DNA of 60,659 nucleotides from Sellimonas sp963559135 (GTDB lineage: Bacteria > Bacillota > Clostridia > Lachnospirales > Lachnospiraceae), in the NCBI GenBank assembly GCA_963559135.1, contig CAUWJP010000017.1:1-60659 (forward strand), written 5' to 3'. A model generated the notes under the pieces. That model saw nothing but the letters and a program-made list of their open reading frames with translations, ran no database searches and was not told where the DNA came from. Positions within the stretch are counted from its first letter, which is position 1; every line of letters begins with the position of its first letter. Both the position numbers and the translations under genes were made by a program. Of this stretch, positions 16,725-25,616 are shown one piece after another.

Positions 16725-16748
16725 ATCTGTTTCTCCTTTTCTAATTTT

Positions 16749-17837
16749 TTATTTCTGTCTTTTATAGAATGGTAAAGCCACGACTTCCGCCTCCACGCTT
16801 CGTCCTCGCACGTCCACTTCCACTTTGTCTCCTGTCTTGACGGCTCCTGCTTTCACAAGTGCCATGGCGATCGGATATCCAAGATACGGGCAGTGAGTGC
16901 CGGATGTAGTTGCTCCAATCTCGGTCCCTTCCACCGAAACCTTCTGCTCCTCCCGGATAATGCCCCGCCCGGTCACTTTCAGGCCGATCCGTTCTCTCTT
17001 TGGCTCTCCTGCTTTTTCCAGAGCCATCTTCCCGATAAAATCTTCTTTTGCCATTTTTACGGCAAACTGAAGTCCCGCTTCCAGCGGAGTCACTTCTTCG
17101 TTCATCTCGTGTCCGTAGAGCGGCATTGCAGCTTCCATCCGTAGGGTGTCTCTGGCTCCCAGTCCGCACGGAATCAGTCCTTCTTCTTTACCAGCTTCCA
17201 GAAGCGCATTCCACATCTTCGGCGCGTATTCTGCCGCCAGATACAGTTCCACACCGTCCTCTCCTGTGTAGCCAGTCTTGGAAACAATACAAGGAATCTC
17301 TGCCACCACACCGCCAAATACCGCATAATAATATTTCTCAGGGATACTCTTTTCATTCGTCAGCTTTCTCAGAATCTCAAGGGCTTTCGGTCCCTGGAGG
17401 GCGAGCTGCGCATACTGGTCTGAAACGTCTGTAAATGTCACGTTTCCAAACTGGTGATCCAGCATCCACTGGTAGTCCTTCTCTTTATTTGCCGCATTGA
17501 CAACGATCAGGTATTCTTCCTCGGATTTCCGGTAGACAATCAGATCGTCCACCGTGCCTCCATGTTCGTTGCACATTGGGCTGTACTTTGCCTGTCCGTC
17601 CTTGATCTTCGTATAATCGTTGGTGAGAAGCATCTGAAGATTCGCCTTGGCGTCCTCTCCCGTACAGAGAATCTCTCCCATATGGGAAACGTCAAAAAGC
17701 CCCGCCCGGGTACGCACCGCCATATGTTCCTTGATCACTCCGGTCGGATACTGTACCGGAAGAGAATAGGCTGCAAACGGAACCATCTTTCCTCCGGCTT
17801 TTACATGTTCTTCATAAAGTGGTGTTTTTAATTCCAT
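16749..17837 (-). CDS. gcvT: Aminomethyltransferase (T-protein)
   Basis: Releases ammonia from aminomethyl-H-protein and passes the one-carbon unit to tetrahydrofolate. 362 residues, standard. Family marks are LFDVSHMGE (about residues 47-55), TVDDLIVYR and SKTGYTGEDGVELY. The C-terminal beta-barrel ends in VVALPFY. AAGGAGGAGACGGGAG precedes the ATG. It is second in the operon, 14 bases behind glyA, whose enzyme uses the methylene-THF made here. Confidence 0.96.
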   Translation of the reverse strand: MELKTPLYEEHVKAGGKMVPFAAYSLPVQYPTGVIKEHMAVRTRAGLFDVSHMGEILCTGEDAKANLQMLLTNDYTKIKDGQAKYSPMCNEHGGTVDDLIVYRKSEEEYLIVVNAANKEKDYQWMLDHQFGNVTFTDVSDQYAQLALQGPKALEILRKLTNEKSIPEKYYYAVFGGVVAEIPCIVSKTGYTGEDGVELYLAAEYAPKMWNALLEAGKEEGLIPCGLGARDTLRMEAAMPLYGHEMNEEVTPLEAGLQFAVKMAKEDFIGKMALEKAGEPKRERIGLKVTGRGIIREEQKVSVEGTEIGATTSGTHCPYLGYPIAMALVKAGAVKTGDKVEVDVRGRSVEAEVVALPFYKRQK

Positions 17838-17851
17838 CTCCCGTCTCCTCC

Positions 17852-19099
17852 TTATTCATACAACGGATGTCTGCCACAGATTTCATTGACTGTGCTGCAG
17901 ATCTCATCTGCCTTTGCATCAAAGTCTGTCACCGCCAGTTTGATCAGTCTTGCAATCGTTCTCATCTCGTCTTCTTTGAGTCCCCGTGTTGTCACCGCCG
18001 GCGTTCCGATTCGAATGCCGCTTGTCACAAATGGACTTGCCGGGTCATTTGGTACCGCGTTTTTATTGACTGTGATATAAACCTCGTCCAGACGGCGCTG
18101 CAACTCTTTCCCGGTAATACCCATATTCTGGAGATCCACCAACATCAAATGATTGTCCGTTCCGCCGCTGACCAGGTTGAACCCTTCTTCTTTCAATGCT
18201 TCGGCAAGTGCTTTTGCATTCTTTATAATCTGTTCCTGATAGGTTTTGAATTCCGGTTTTAATGCTTCCCTGAAGCAGACTGCCTTCGCGGCGATGATGT
18301 GCATCAACGGTCCACCCTGGGTTCCTGGGAATACCGCCTTGTTGATAGCCTTTGCGTGTTCTCCCTTGCACATAATCATGCCACCCCTTGGTCCCCTAAG
18401 CGTCTTGTGGGTGGTCGTCGTCACCACATCTGCGTAAGGAACCGGGCTCTGATGGAGTCCGGCCGCAACCAGTCCGGCAATATGAGCCATATCCACAAAC
18501 AAAATGGCCCCCACTTCTTGCGCAATCTCCGCAAACCGGTCAAACCGGATCTCTCTTGGATATGCAGACGCTCCCGTCACAATCATCTTCGGTTTACACT
18601 CCAATGCTGTCTTTCGGATTTCATCGTAATCCAAAAATCCCTCTTCGTTGATGCTGTATGGTACAAAATGATAAAGAATTCCGGACATATTGACCGGTGA
18701 GCCGTGGGTCAGGTGTCCGCCGTGGTCCAGATTCAGGCCCATGACCGTATCTCCCGGCTTCAGAAAAGCCTGATAAACCGCAATATTGGCGCTTGCCCCA
18801 GAGTGCGGCTGTACACAGGCATGTTCGCATCCAAACAGCTGTTTTGCACGCTCGATTGCCAGATTTTCGATCACATCTACATATTCACAACCTCCGTAAT
18901 ACCGTTTCCCCGGATATCCTTCCGCATACTTGTTTGTCGGAACCGTCCCCATCGCCAACATCACCGCCGGGCTGACGATATTTTCCGATGCAATCAGCTC
19001 CAGATTCCTTCTCTGCCTTCCAAGTTCCTGTTCCAGCGCCTCTCCGACTTCCGGATCGTAATCTTTGATGTAGTTCGTCACATCTACTACCATACTCAT
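17852..19099 (-). CDS. glyA: Serine hydroxymethyltransferase
   Basis: PLP enzyme that interconverts serine and glycine with THF/methylene-THF. 415 residues. The PLP lysine is K232 in TTTTHKTLRGPRGG; ELIASEN (about 34-40) and the GYPGKRYYGG loop (61-70) are signature regions. AGGAGGAACTACGT precedes the first of two close ATG codons. As the first gene behind the tandem glycine riboswitch it links glycine level to serine formation: excess glycine can be split and the one-carbon unit condensed with a second glycine to serine. Confidence 0.97.
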   Translation of the reverse strand: MSMVVDVTNYIKDYDPEVGEALEQELGRQRRNLELIASENIVSPAVMLAMGTVPTNKYAEGYPGKRYYGGCEYVDVIENLAIERAKQLFGCEHACVQPHSGASANIAVYQAFLKPGDTVMGLNLDHGGHLTHGSPVNMSGILYHFVPYSINEEGFLDYDEIRKTALECKPKMIVTGASAYPREIRFDRFAEIAQEVGAILFVDMAHIAGLVAAGLHQSPVPYADVVTTTTHKTLRGPRGGMIMCKGEHAKAINKAVFPGTQGGPLMHIIAAKAVCFREALKPEFKTYQEQIIKNAKALAEALKEEGFNLVSGGTDNHLMLVDLQNMGITGKELQRRLDEVYITVNKNAVPNDPASPFVTSGIRIGTPAVTTRGLKEDEMRTIARLIKLAVTDFDAKADEICSTVNEICGRHPLYE

Positions 19100-19172
19100 A
19101 CGTAGTTCCTCCTCAAATCAATATTCTTGCTTTTTCTGCCGGTCCGGATTCCGGCCGAAAATCCGAAGCAAC

Positions 19173-19223
19173 AAAAAAAGCAGATCAAGTAACTTCTCCA
19201 TCATGAGAAGTCCTTTTATCTGC
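19173..19223 (-). terminator. Riboswitch-controlled terminator before glyA
   Basis: On the minus strand GCAGAT and an inner ACTTCTC arm pair with GAGAAGT and ATCTGC, followed by TTTTTTT. The 5' arm follows immediately on the end of aptamer 2 (CAGAGGCAGAT). Glycine binding would therefore compete with this terminator and switch the operon on. Mechanism inferred from arrangement and from known glycine switches. Confidence 0.8.
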
Positions 19224-19428
19224 CTCTGTCCTTTTACCTGAAAGATTATACGAGCGGTGCTGTGCTACACGCCGAATTACTTCTTCGGTACAATCATATT
19301 GTTCTCCAGAGTGTTGTCCGAACCTGTTCCTTTTGCCTGAGAGTTTCTTGCATGCCCCTTCGGCTCCGGCTATCATTTCTGCGCTGCACAATGCGCCATA
19401 GTGGTATCTCACAGGTTCATCATTCAAC
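19218..19428 (-). ncRNA. Tandem glycine riboswitch
   Basis: Two glycine aptamers stand in line on the minus strand. Aptamer 1 (about 19375-19303) has GCCGAAGGGGCA, then AACTCTCAGGCAAAAGGA and a closing CTCTGGAGA. Aptamer 2 (about 19290-19223) has ACCGAAGAAGTAA, then TCTTTCAGGTAAAAGGACAGAG. These are the conserved cores of the gcvT riboswitch (RF00504). A strong promoter lies directly upstream and a terminator hairpin directly downstream, ahead of glyA-gcvT-gcvH-gcvPA-gcvPB-lplA-lpdA. Confidence 0.95.
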
Positions 19429-19437
19429 TTTAAAGTT

Positions 19438-19466
19438 ATTATAAAATTCAAACATTCCAGAGTCAA
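19438..19466 (-). promoter_or_regulatory. Promoter of the glycine operon
   Basis: On the minus strand TTGACT, a 17-base spacer and a perfect TATAAT lead into the riboswitch. Transcription should begin about 19431, just ahead of aptamer 1. Confidence 0.88.
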
Positions 19467-19560
19467 GTGTTAAAAAGTAAACTTATCGGTTAATATTTTG
19501 ACAGTTATTTTATAGACAATTTCTTTTTTGTTTATCGTTTTTCTCTATGCATCTTCCTCC

Positions 19561-20469
19561 TTAGCCAAGTGCCAGGCACCAGAGTGGAAGCGTCAGAAGT
19601 GACATCAGGGTACTGAGGAAAATCATGCCTGTCGCATAACGCTCGTCTCCGTGGTACTTGGAAGAAAGAAGTGCCGTTGTAACCGGAGCCGGCATTCCGG
19701 CCATGATTACGGTAATACCACGCAGCACCGGATCCACCGGAAGCGGAACTGTCACTGCAAATACGACCGCAGGGATCAATACAAGACGAACCGTCGCGTA
19801 AAATACCATGGTACGGTCAATCAGTCCTCTTGGGTCCATTTCAGCCAGCATCATTCCGATCAACATCATGCTCATTGGTGTATTGGCACTGCTCAACCCT
19901 TCCACCGCACGGGTAAAGAAATCCGGCCAGGATACAGGAAGGAACATAACGATCAGCCCAAGATAAATTGAAACAATGCATGGATGGGTAATCACCTTTT
20001 TCAACACGTTCTTTTTCTGCCCCGGCAGAAAGCAGGAAACGCCCACCGACCACATGACCACCCGAACCGGGAGCATGAAGACGGATGCATACAAAAGCCC
20101 AGACGTTCCGTAAATGCTTTCAATCACCGGATTTCCCAGAAAGCCGCCGTTGGAAACGATCGTCCCGTACCGGAGCGGCTTTCTCTTTTCCTCGTCTGTT
20201 TTTTTGTACAGTAGAAACGCTGACGCTACGGATATGACATTATACAGTATGGACAACAGCACTGTTATGACAACCGGCTTCCAGACATCATGATGGGGCT
20301 GTACCAGAAACGCATGAAAAATATTAAACGGCAGCAACACATACAGACACAGATCCACCATGTTCAGCCTTCCTGTGGTGCCGACAATTTCTTTTTTCCT
20401 TACGATAAATCCAACGATCACAAAGAATAACATCATGCCCTGCATCGTCAGCATATTCTCAAATACCAT
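19561..20469 (-). CDS. AEC-family (auxin efflux carrier-like) transporter
   Basis: A 302-residue membrane protein with about ten hydrophobic segments in two similar halves, as in the AEC/BASS fold. Family marks are the start MQGMMLFFVIVGFIVRKK, LCLYVLLPFNIFHAF, SNGGFLGNPVIESIYG and the C-terminal PAPVTTALLSSKY. Bacterial members often export or import small carboxylates or amino acids; the substrate is not readable. AGGAG is seven bases before the ATG. It lies ten bases behind the HD-domain gene, so the two are surely co-transcribed. No clear terminator was seen after it before the glycine-operon promoter. Confidence 0.85.
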   Translation of the reverse strand: MVFENMLTMQGMMLFFVIVGFIVRKKEIVGTTGRLNMVDLCLYVLLPFNIFHAFLVQPHHDVWKPVVITVLLSILYNVISVASAFLLYKKTDEEKRKPLRYGTIVSNGGFLGNPVIESIYGTSGLLYASVFMLPVRVVMWSVGVSCFLPGQKKNVLKKVITHPCIVSIYLGLIVMFLPVSWPDFFTRAVEGLSSANTPMSMMLIGMMLAEMDPRGLIDRTMVFYATVRLVLIPAVVFAVTVPLPVDPVLRGITVIMAGMPAPVTTALLSSKYHGDERYATGMIFLSTLMSLLTLPLWCLALG

Positions 20470-20479
20470 CTATCTGCTC

Positions 20480-21049
20480 CTACAGTCCGATTTTATCGGC
20501 AATACCGCGCATCGCTTCCAAAGCGGCATCGATAAATTCATCAAAATCCATCCCTGTAAATTCGATCGCTTCCATGTAGTCCCGGTTGGCGCCGGCTGCA
20601 AAGCGGAGTTCACGGAACCGTTTCTGTACTGATTTATGTTTGACGCTTGCAATCTTTTTGTCCGGATAGATCTGTGCGATAGCTTTCAAAAATCCACTCA
20701 TCGGATCGGATGCCAGAATCGCATACTGAAGCTTTGTCTTTGCCTTCACACCGCTTTCCGGATTGTGAGCACAGATCGCATCAAACAGAATCTGATCCTC
20801 AACTCCTTCTTTTTTGAGTATTTCGACAGATGTCGGGCCGTGTGTTTCCGGATGCTCTTTCCATGCGCAGTGTTCCTCGTCCAGATCGTGAAGCAGTCCC
20901 ACGATGCCCCAGTATTCTACCTCTTCAGGAGCAAGCTTTTCTGCAACTCCCCGCATGATCGCTTCCACTGCATAAGAATGCTCCAGATAGCGTTCTCCTT
21001 CCATATATTTATGTAAAATCTCGTATGCCTGATCGCGTGTAATCGCCAT
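20480..21049 (-). CDS. HD-domain hydrolase-like protein
   Basis: A 189-residue protein with an HD-type metal site: H in YLEHSYAVEA (about residue 24), the HD pair in LLHDLDEEH (about 53-54), and downstream H and D positions (ICAHNPES, LASDPMSGF). Members of this group are phosphohydrolases or nucleotidases. AGGAGG precedes the ATG. The operon context (pepC upstream by 35 bases, AEC transporter downstream by 10) does not define the substrate. Confidence 0.8.
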   Translation of the reverse strand: MAITRDQAYEILHKYMEGERYLEHSYAVEAIMRGVAEKLAPEEVEYWGIVGLLHDLDEEHCAWKEHPETHGPTSVEILKKEGVEDQILFDAICAHNPESGVKAKTKLQYAILASDPMSGFLKAIAQIYPDKKIASVKHKSVQKRFRELRFAAGANRDYMEAIEFTGMDFDEFIDAALEAMRGIADKIGL

Positions 21050-21084
21050 TGTTCTTTCCTCCTGAATTTATTCTTTAAATTTTG

Positions 21085-22422
21085 TTACCGAGCCAGTGTT
21101 CCCATCGGATCCCACGGCTTCAAATGAATCGGCTCCTGCACCGCTTCTTCGATCTGCTCTTTCGTCAGATATTTTTTATTGATAACAGCCTGATAAACAA
21201 ACCGGTCAAACCAGTCTCCGCTCATCAGATAATATCCCTTGTCGCCATGTTCGTCACTCCAGCTGTTCTGAATTTTCCATTTGAGTGCTTTCCCTTCTGC
21301 ATCCAGATCCACTCCGGTAATCACCATGGCATGGTTCATCGCGCTCTCCCGGTAATCCAGACTGTCTCCTTTTTCCATGTCAAACTGGATGCCATAGGTG
21401 CCTTCAAAATCATAACACTCCGTGCACCAAAGTCCCATATCGCGCTCTCCATATTTGCCCACATCGCTTCCGAACCATACAACCTCACCGTCAGAAAGCT
21501 GGCGGATAATCAGGCTTTTCAGTGTGTCCATCGGCAGATTGTAGTAACGCACCGGCGCTCCTTCTGCAACATTTCCAAGATAATCCACGGTGTAGCTCTT
21601 TCCAAACGGTTTATCTTCAGTCGGTGAATTGATGATGCTGACATAATCTTCACGGAGCTTCAGTCCCACATATTCTTCATAGAATGACTTTGGCGTCAGA
21701 TTCCGTACTACATGGTACTTCTTATCCTTATCCACATATTCAAAATCAAATTTCTTCGGCGGATTTCCGAAACACATGCACAGGAAGCTGTAAATCTCAG
21801 ACATCATCGCTTTCTTTTCTCCCTGCACGTCACCTCCGCTTCTGACTGTCTCACGAAGTTTTGCCGCACACAGGCGCAGTCTGGAATTCAAAAGGGCATT
21901 CATCGCCCCTGTATTACTGCTCTGATACGTCTCCTCCATTGCACTCTTCGGAACAACTCCGTACTTCTCTACGAGGTTGACAAACATATCCCACTGTCCC
22001 CCATCTCCTACACCTTCAGAGAGAATGTGACATACAGTCCGGTCATCCGTCGGACGATCGGACAAATCAATAATGCTCTCAAGCATATAATTTGCCTTTT
22101 CAAATTTGTCCCAGAAAGCCATGTAATTCTGGGAAAGTTCAAATTTATCCAGATTACATTTCTTTGCCGTCACCTCCCGCAGCACATTCAGCGCTGAAAA
22201 GATCCAGCAACGTCCGCTGGACTTCTGGTTCGTCGCCGGAAGCGTCGGAATATCAATCGAAAACGCATACTGGGATGTGGCAAGTCCTCCGTGGCAGAAA
22301 GCCGCATCCTTTACAGAATGTTTGTAAAGCGCATTTGTCATCGCACGGCAAAGAGCACTGTCTGCATAGCTCTTTTCAAACCCGGTGAGATCATCCTCCG
22401 TTAAACCTTGAAACTGATTCAT
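21085..22422 (-). CDS. pepC: Aminopeptidase C (bleomycin hydrolase family)
   Basis: Cysteine aminopeptidase of family C1B, normally a homohexameric barrel in the cytoplasm that trims peptides. 445 residues, typical. The catalytic Cys is C72 in SSGRCWIFSALN, the His is in MNHAMVITGVD and the Asn in KIQNSWSDEHGDKGYY. No signal peptide, as expected. It ends in ..MGTLAR; the extreme C-terminus of family members is itself part of the active site. AAAGGATGATGAAAA precedes the ATG. A promoter (TTGCGC, 16 bases, TATACT) lies upstream. Likely first gene of pepC-HD-AEC. Confidence 0.95.
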   Translation of the reverse strand: MNQFQGLTEDDLTGFEKSYADSALCRAMTNALYKHSVKDAAFCHGGLATSQYAFSIDIPTLPATNQKSSGRCWIFSALNVLREVTAKKCNLDKFELSQNYMAFWDKFEKANYMLESIIDLSDRPTDDRTVCHILSEGVGDGGQWDMFVNLVEKYGVVPKSAMEETYQSSNTGAMNALLNSRLRLCAAKLRETVRSGGDVQGEKKAMMSEIYSFLCMCFGNPPKKFDFEYVDKDKKYHVVRNLTPKSFYEEYVGLKLREDYVSIINSPTEDKPFGKSYTVDYLGNVAEGAPVRYYNLPMDTLKSLIIRQLSDGEVVWFGSDVGKYGERDMGLWCTECYDFEGTYGIQFDMEKGDSLDYRESAMNHAMVITGVDLDAEGKALKWKIQNSWSDEHGDKGYYLMSGDWFDRFVYQAVINKKYLTKEQIEEAVQEPIHLKPWDPMGTLAR

Positions 22423-22463
22423 TTTTCATCATCCTTTCCCTTTATCCTTTGTCTCTGTCCTAT

Positions 22464-22491
22464 AGTATATCACAAAAAGGAAAAGGCGCAA
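22464..22491 (-). promoter_or_regulatory. Probable promoter of pepC
   Basis: On the minus strand TTGCGC, a 16-base spacer and TATACT, about 45 bases before the pepC start. The -35 box is imperfect. Confidence 0.45.
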
Positions 22492-22603
22492 TGTGAATTA
22501 TAAAATAGAATTTGCTTCCTTTTTCACCAAAAATATGGTGATGCGTTTCATTTTTTTATACACAATAGATAAAATCCATTTTTGTTTTTCCTCTTTTATT
22601 CCA

Positions 22604-22632
22604 TTGCTTTTTTTCTATATCTGGAATACAAT
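22604..22632 (+). promoter_or_regulatory. Promoter of the allantoinase gene
   Basis: TTGCTT, a 17-base spacer and TACAAT in the 300-bp divergent gap between pepC and allB. The rest of this gap is AT-rich with no other recognisable element. The 5' leader would be about 85 bases. Confidence 0.65.
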
Positions 22633-22723
22633 ATTGCTTATAAAAATCGGTGTGACAAGGGCTATTTATGTAAATTAATATCCAGATCATTCCAAAGTCA
22701 GAAAATTTATAGGAGGAAAATGT

Positions 22724-24127
22724 ATGTACGATTTATTGGTAAGAAATGGAAAGCTTGTAACTCCTGACCGGATCTACGATGCGGATATCGCAATCAAAGA
22801 TGGCGTGTATGCGGCCTTTCTTGCAAAAGGTACTCTGGCAGATGCAAAAGAAGTAATTGATGCCAAAGGCTGCTATGTATTTCCCGGAATCATCGACTGC
22901 CATGCACATCTAAATGAACCTGGATTTGAATACCGTGAGGATTTCGAGACTGGTTCCCGTGCCGCAGTCGTTGCAGGTTGCACCTGCCTGATTGATATGC
23001 CGCTGAATAACGATCCGTCTCTAATGAACAAAGAGATCTTTGATATGAAAATGAGCAAAATCAGCCGCCATTCTCTGGTTGATTACGCTCTCTGGGGTGG
23101 TCTTGTAGGAGATTACGACAATCAGCCGGGCTCTGTAAAAAATAATCTGAATGATCTGGTTGACCTTCTCAACTGTGGCGTTGCTGCTTTTAAAGGTTTT
23201 ACCTGCCCGAACGGAGATCTTTTCCCTACGGTCAATCTCGGAAATGTTCGGAAAGCATTGGAAATCCTGAAACCATACAATGCACTGTGTGGTTTCCACT
23301 GTGAAGAATACGGCCAGGTACTGGAGCGCGAAAAAGAGGCCAAGGCAAAAGAAGGAAGAAGTAACGAAGAGAAAATCCGTGATTTCCTTGATTCTCACGA
23401 TGTATGGACAGAATACGTTGCAACGAAAAATGTGATCGATATGGCAAGAGCTACCGGTGGACGTGTTCATATCTGCCATGTCAGCCATCCTATGGTTGCA
23501 CAGGTTGTCAAAGACGCAATCCACGAGGGACTCCCGATCACAGCTGAGACCTGTCCTCACTATCTTGGATTTACAGAAGATTTCGTATTTGAGAAAGGTG
23601 CACCTGCGAAATGTACACCTCCGATGCGTGACAAAGAGTCCATGGAAAAGCTTTGGGACTATGTGCTTGATGGCACACTCTCCTGCGTCGGAAGCGACCA
23701 TTCACCGGCAGCAGACGAAGAAAAGGACAATGCGACAAAAGATATCTGGCATGCATGGGGCGGCCTGAACTCAATCCAGTTCTTCCTCCCGATGATGTTT
23801 GATATGGTAGTTCACAAAAAAGGACTCAGCCCGAGTCTGATTGCAAAAGTTATGGACTACAATCCAGCTAAGATCTTCGGACTTTACGGACGTAAAGGTG
23901 CATTTGAGCTCGGATTTGATGGTGATATTGTCATTGTAGATCCTGAAAAAGTATGGAAATGTAATCAGAGCAAGCTCCTTACAAAAGGACATGTTTCTTG
24001 TTTCGACGGACTGGAAGGAAAAGGTGCTCCGACATGCACCATCATTCGTGGAAAAGTAGTAGCCGACGGTGATACATATAAAGAGGATGCCATCGGTTAC
24101 GGCGAATATATCACTCCTGTCAAATAG
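22724..24127 (+). CDS. allB: Allantoinase-like cyclic amidohydrolase
   Basis: A 467-residue metal-dependent hydrolase of the dihydroorotase/hydantoinase/allantoinase group, which opens the hydantoin ring of allantoin to allantoate. Metal ligands are readable: H60 and H62 (CHAHLNEPG), carboxylated K157 (AAFKGFTC), H192 (GFHCEEY), H252 or H255 (ICHVSH) and D325 (SDHSP). The NEPG and SDHSPA motifs favour allantoinase over dihydropyrimidinase. AGGAGG is seven bases before the ATG. The next gene is an NCS1 permease, giving an import-plus-hydrolysis pair. No allantoate-degrading gene follows here, so other hydantoins remain possible. Confidence 0.85.
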   Translation: MYDLLVRNGKLVTPDRIYDADIAIKDGVYAAFLAKGTLADAKEVIDAKGCYVFPGIIDCHAHLNEPGFEYREDFETGSRAAVVAGCTCLIDMPLNNDPSLMNKEIFDMKMSKISRHSLVDYALWGGLVGDYDNQPGSVKNNLNDLVDLLNCGVAAFKGFTCPNGDLFPTVNLGNVRKALEILKPYNALCGFHCEEYGQVLEREKEAKAKEGRSNEEKIRDFLDSHDVWTEYVATKNVIDMARATGGRVHICHVSHPMVAQVVKDAIHEGLPITAETCPHYLGFTEDFVFEKGAPAKCTPPMRDKESMEKLWDYVLDGTLSCVGSDHSPAADEEKDNATKDIWHAWGGLNSIQFFLPMMFDMVVHKKGLSPSLIAKVMDYNPAKIFGLYGRKGAFELGFDGDIVIVDPEKVWKCNQSKLLTKGHVSCFDGLEGKGAPTCTIIRGKVVADGDTYKEDAIGYGEYITPVK

Positions 24128-24153
24128 CGAATAACTAAGGAAGGACTGAAAAA

Positions 24154-25524
24154 ATGAGCGAAGAGAAGAAAAATATTGAAGTAAAAGAGGAAGGCGCTTC
24201 CTTGAACCCTATCCCGACAGAAAAGCGAATTATGAGCTGGGGTTCCAACACAATGCTGTGGCTGGGCGGATGCATCTCTATTGGTACACTGGCTCAGGGT
24301 TCTGCACAGCTCGAAGCCGGATTAAATCTTACGCAGCTGTTCCTTGCTGTGGCTTTAGGTTCCTTGCTTCTTGTAGTCGGCATTACACTGAACGACCAGT
24401 TCAGTTATGCAACAGGTGCACCATACGCTGTTCAATTGCGTAGTGCTTTTGGTACAAAAGGAAATGTCGTACCAAGTTTGATCCGTGGTCTTCCTGCTAT
24501 TGTGTGGTATGGATATCAGACATGGCTCGGCGGTGCCGCAATTAACAATATTTCCATCGCACTGTTTGGATTTGACAATATCTGGCTGTTCTTTATCCTG
24601 TTCCAGGTACTCCAGGTATTACTCTCCATCAAAGGATTCCAGGGTGCAAAATGGATCGGAAATATCGGTGGAGTTGTAATTTCCATCGCGATGCTGTATC
24701 TACTGTATCTGTGTGTTACCCAGTATGGTACTGTAGTCAGTGAAAATCTGATGCAGAAATCCGGAACATGGGGCATGCCATTTGTAGCTGCTATCATCGC
24801 ATTCTTTGGAAACAGCACAACAGTTATGCTGAACGCCGGAGATTACTCCCGTGAAATGAAATCCGGAATGTCTGTTATGAAACGGGGGTCTTCCTACTTC
24901 CTGGCAATGGTTCCTGCAACAATCCTTCTTGGTGTCATCGGAGCGATGGCTTCCACAGCTACAGGTGTTGCTAACCCGATCAACGCATTTGCACAGATGG
25001 TAGATAACAAAGTCGTAATGATTGTTACACTTGCATTCATCATTTTTGCACAGCTTACTACAAACCTTGCCAGCAACGTAATTCCGCCGGCCTATGCATT
25101 TATGGATGCTTTCAAGATGAAACACAGAACAGCCGTAATTCTGATCGGTATTCTGGCAGTATGTACCTGCCCTTGGATCCTGACAAACGACAGTTCTGCA
25201 GCTGGTCTGGCACTTTTCAGTAAGATCTACACCGCTTTCTTCGGACCGATCTTCGCAGTGCTGATCACAGATTTCTTCATCTTACATAGAAGAAAATACA
25301 GCGAAGCTGCGTTAAAAGACCTTTACGATCCAAATGGCGATCACGCCGGTGTCAACTGGGCAGCTATCATTGCTATAGCAGTCGGAGCTGTGATTGGTCT
25401 GATTAACGTAAATATTTCTTTCTTTACAGCAACTATTCCGACAGGTCTTGTATTCTACTTCGGTATGAAATACATGAAATCCTGCGAACGGTTCAGAAAA
25501 GGAACCACATTGGAAAGAAAATAA
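24154..25524 (+). CDS. NCS1-family nucleobase/allantoin permease
   Basis: A 456-residue transporter with about twelve membrane segments. The motif region SWGSNTMLWLGGCISIGTLAQG and the long early helices with SFGTKG.V.P..RG..A..WYG (about 108-122) mark the NCS1 (nucleobase:cation symporter-1, PucI/allantoin permease) family. AAGGAAGGA precedes the ATG, and the gene lies 26 bases behind allB. Joint function: uptake and opening of allantoin or a related hydantoin as nitrogen source. Followed by a strong terminator shared with rpoC. Confidence 0.85.
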   Translation: MSEEKKNIEVKEEGASLNPIPTEKRIMSWGSNTMLWLGGCISIGTLAQGSAQLEAGLNLTQLFLAVALGSLLLVVGITLNDQFSYATGAPYAVQLRSAFGTKGNVVPSLIRGLPAIVWYGYQTWLGGAAINNISIALFGFDNIWLFFILFQVLQVLLSIKGFQGAKWIGNIGGVVISIAMLYLLYLCVTQYGTVVSENLMQKSGTWGMPFVAAIIAFFGNSTTVMLNAGDYSREMKSGMSVMKRGSSYFLAMVPATILLGVIGAMASTATGVANPINAFAQMVDNKVVMIVTLAFIIFAQLTTNLASNVIPPAYAFMDAFKMKHRTAVILIGILAVCTCPWILTNDSSAAGLALFSKIYTAFFGPIFAVLITDFFILHRRKYSEAALKDLYDPNGDHAGVNWAAIIAIAVGAVIGLINVNISFFTATIPTGLVFYFGMKYMKSCERFRKGTTLERK

Positions 25525-25545
25525 AATTTAATTTAGAGCACAAAC

Positions 25546-25580
25546 AAACACCCTGCAGGTTCATCCTGCGGGGTGTTTTT
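25546..25580. terminator. Bidirectional terminator between NCS1 gene and rpoC
   Basis: Thirteen pairs (AACACCCTGCAGG with CCTGCGGGGTGTT, one GU) around a five-base loop, followed by TTTTTG on the plus strand and by TTTGTTTG on the minus strand. Serves both convergent genes. Confidence 0.85.
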
Positions 25581-25616
25581 GCTTTGTCTGAGTAAACTTG
25601 TTTCTGACAAATTTCT

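Noticed and set aside
19185..19466. Open minus-strand frame before glyA
   Set aside because: It lies wholly inside the promoter, tandem glycine riboswitch and terminator, whose conserved RNA cores explain the sequence.
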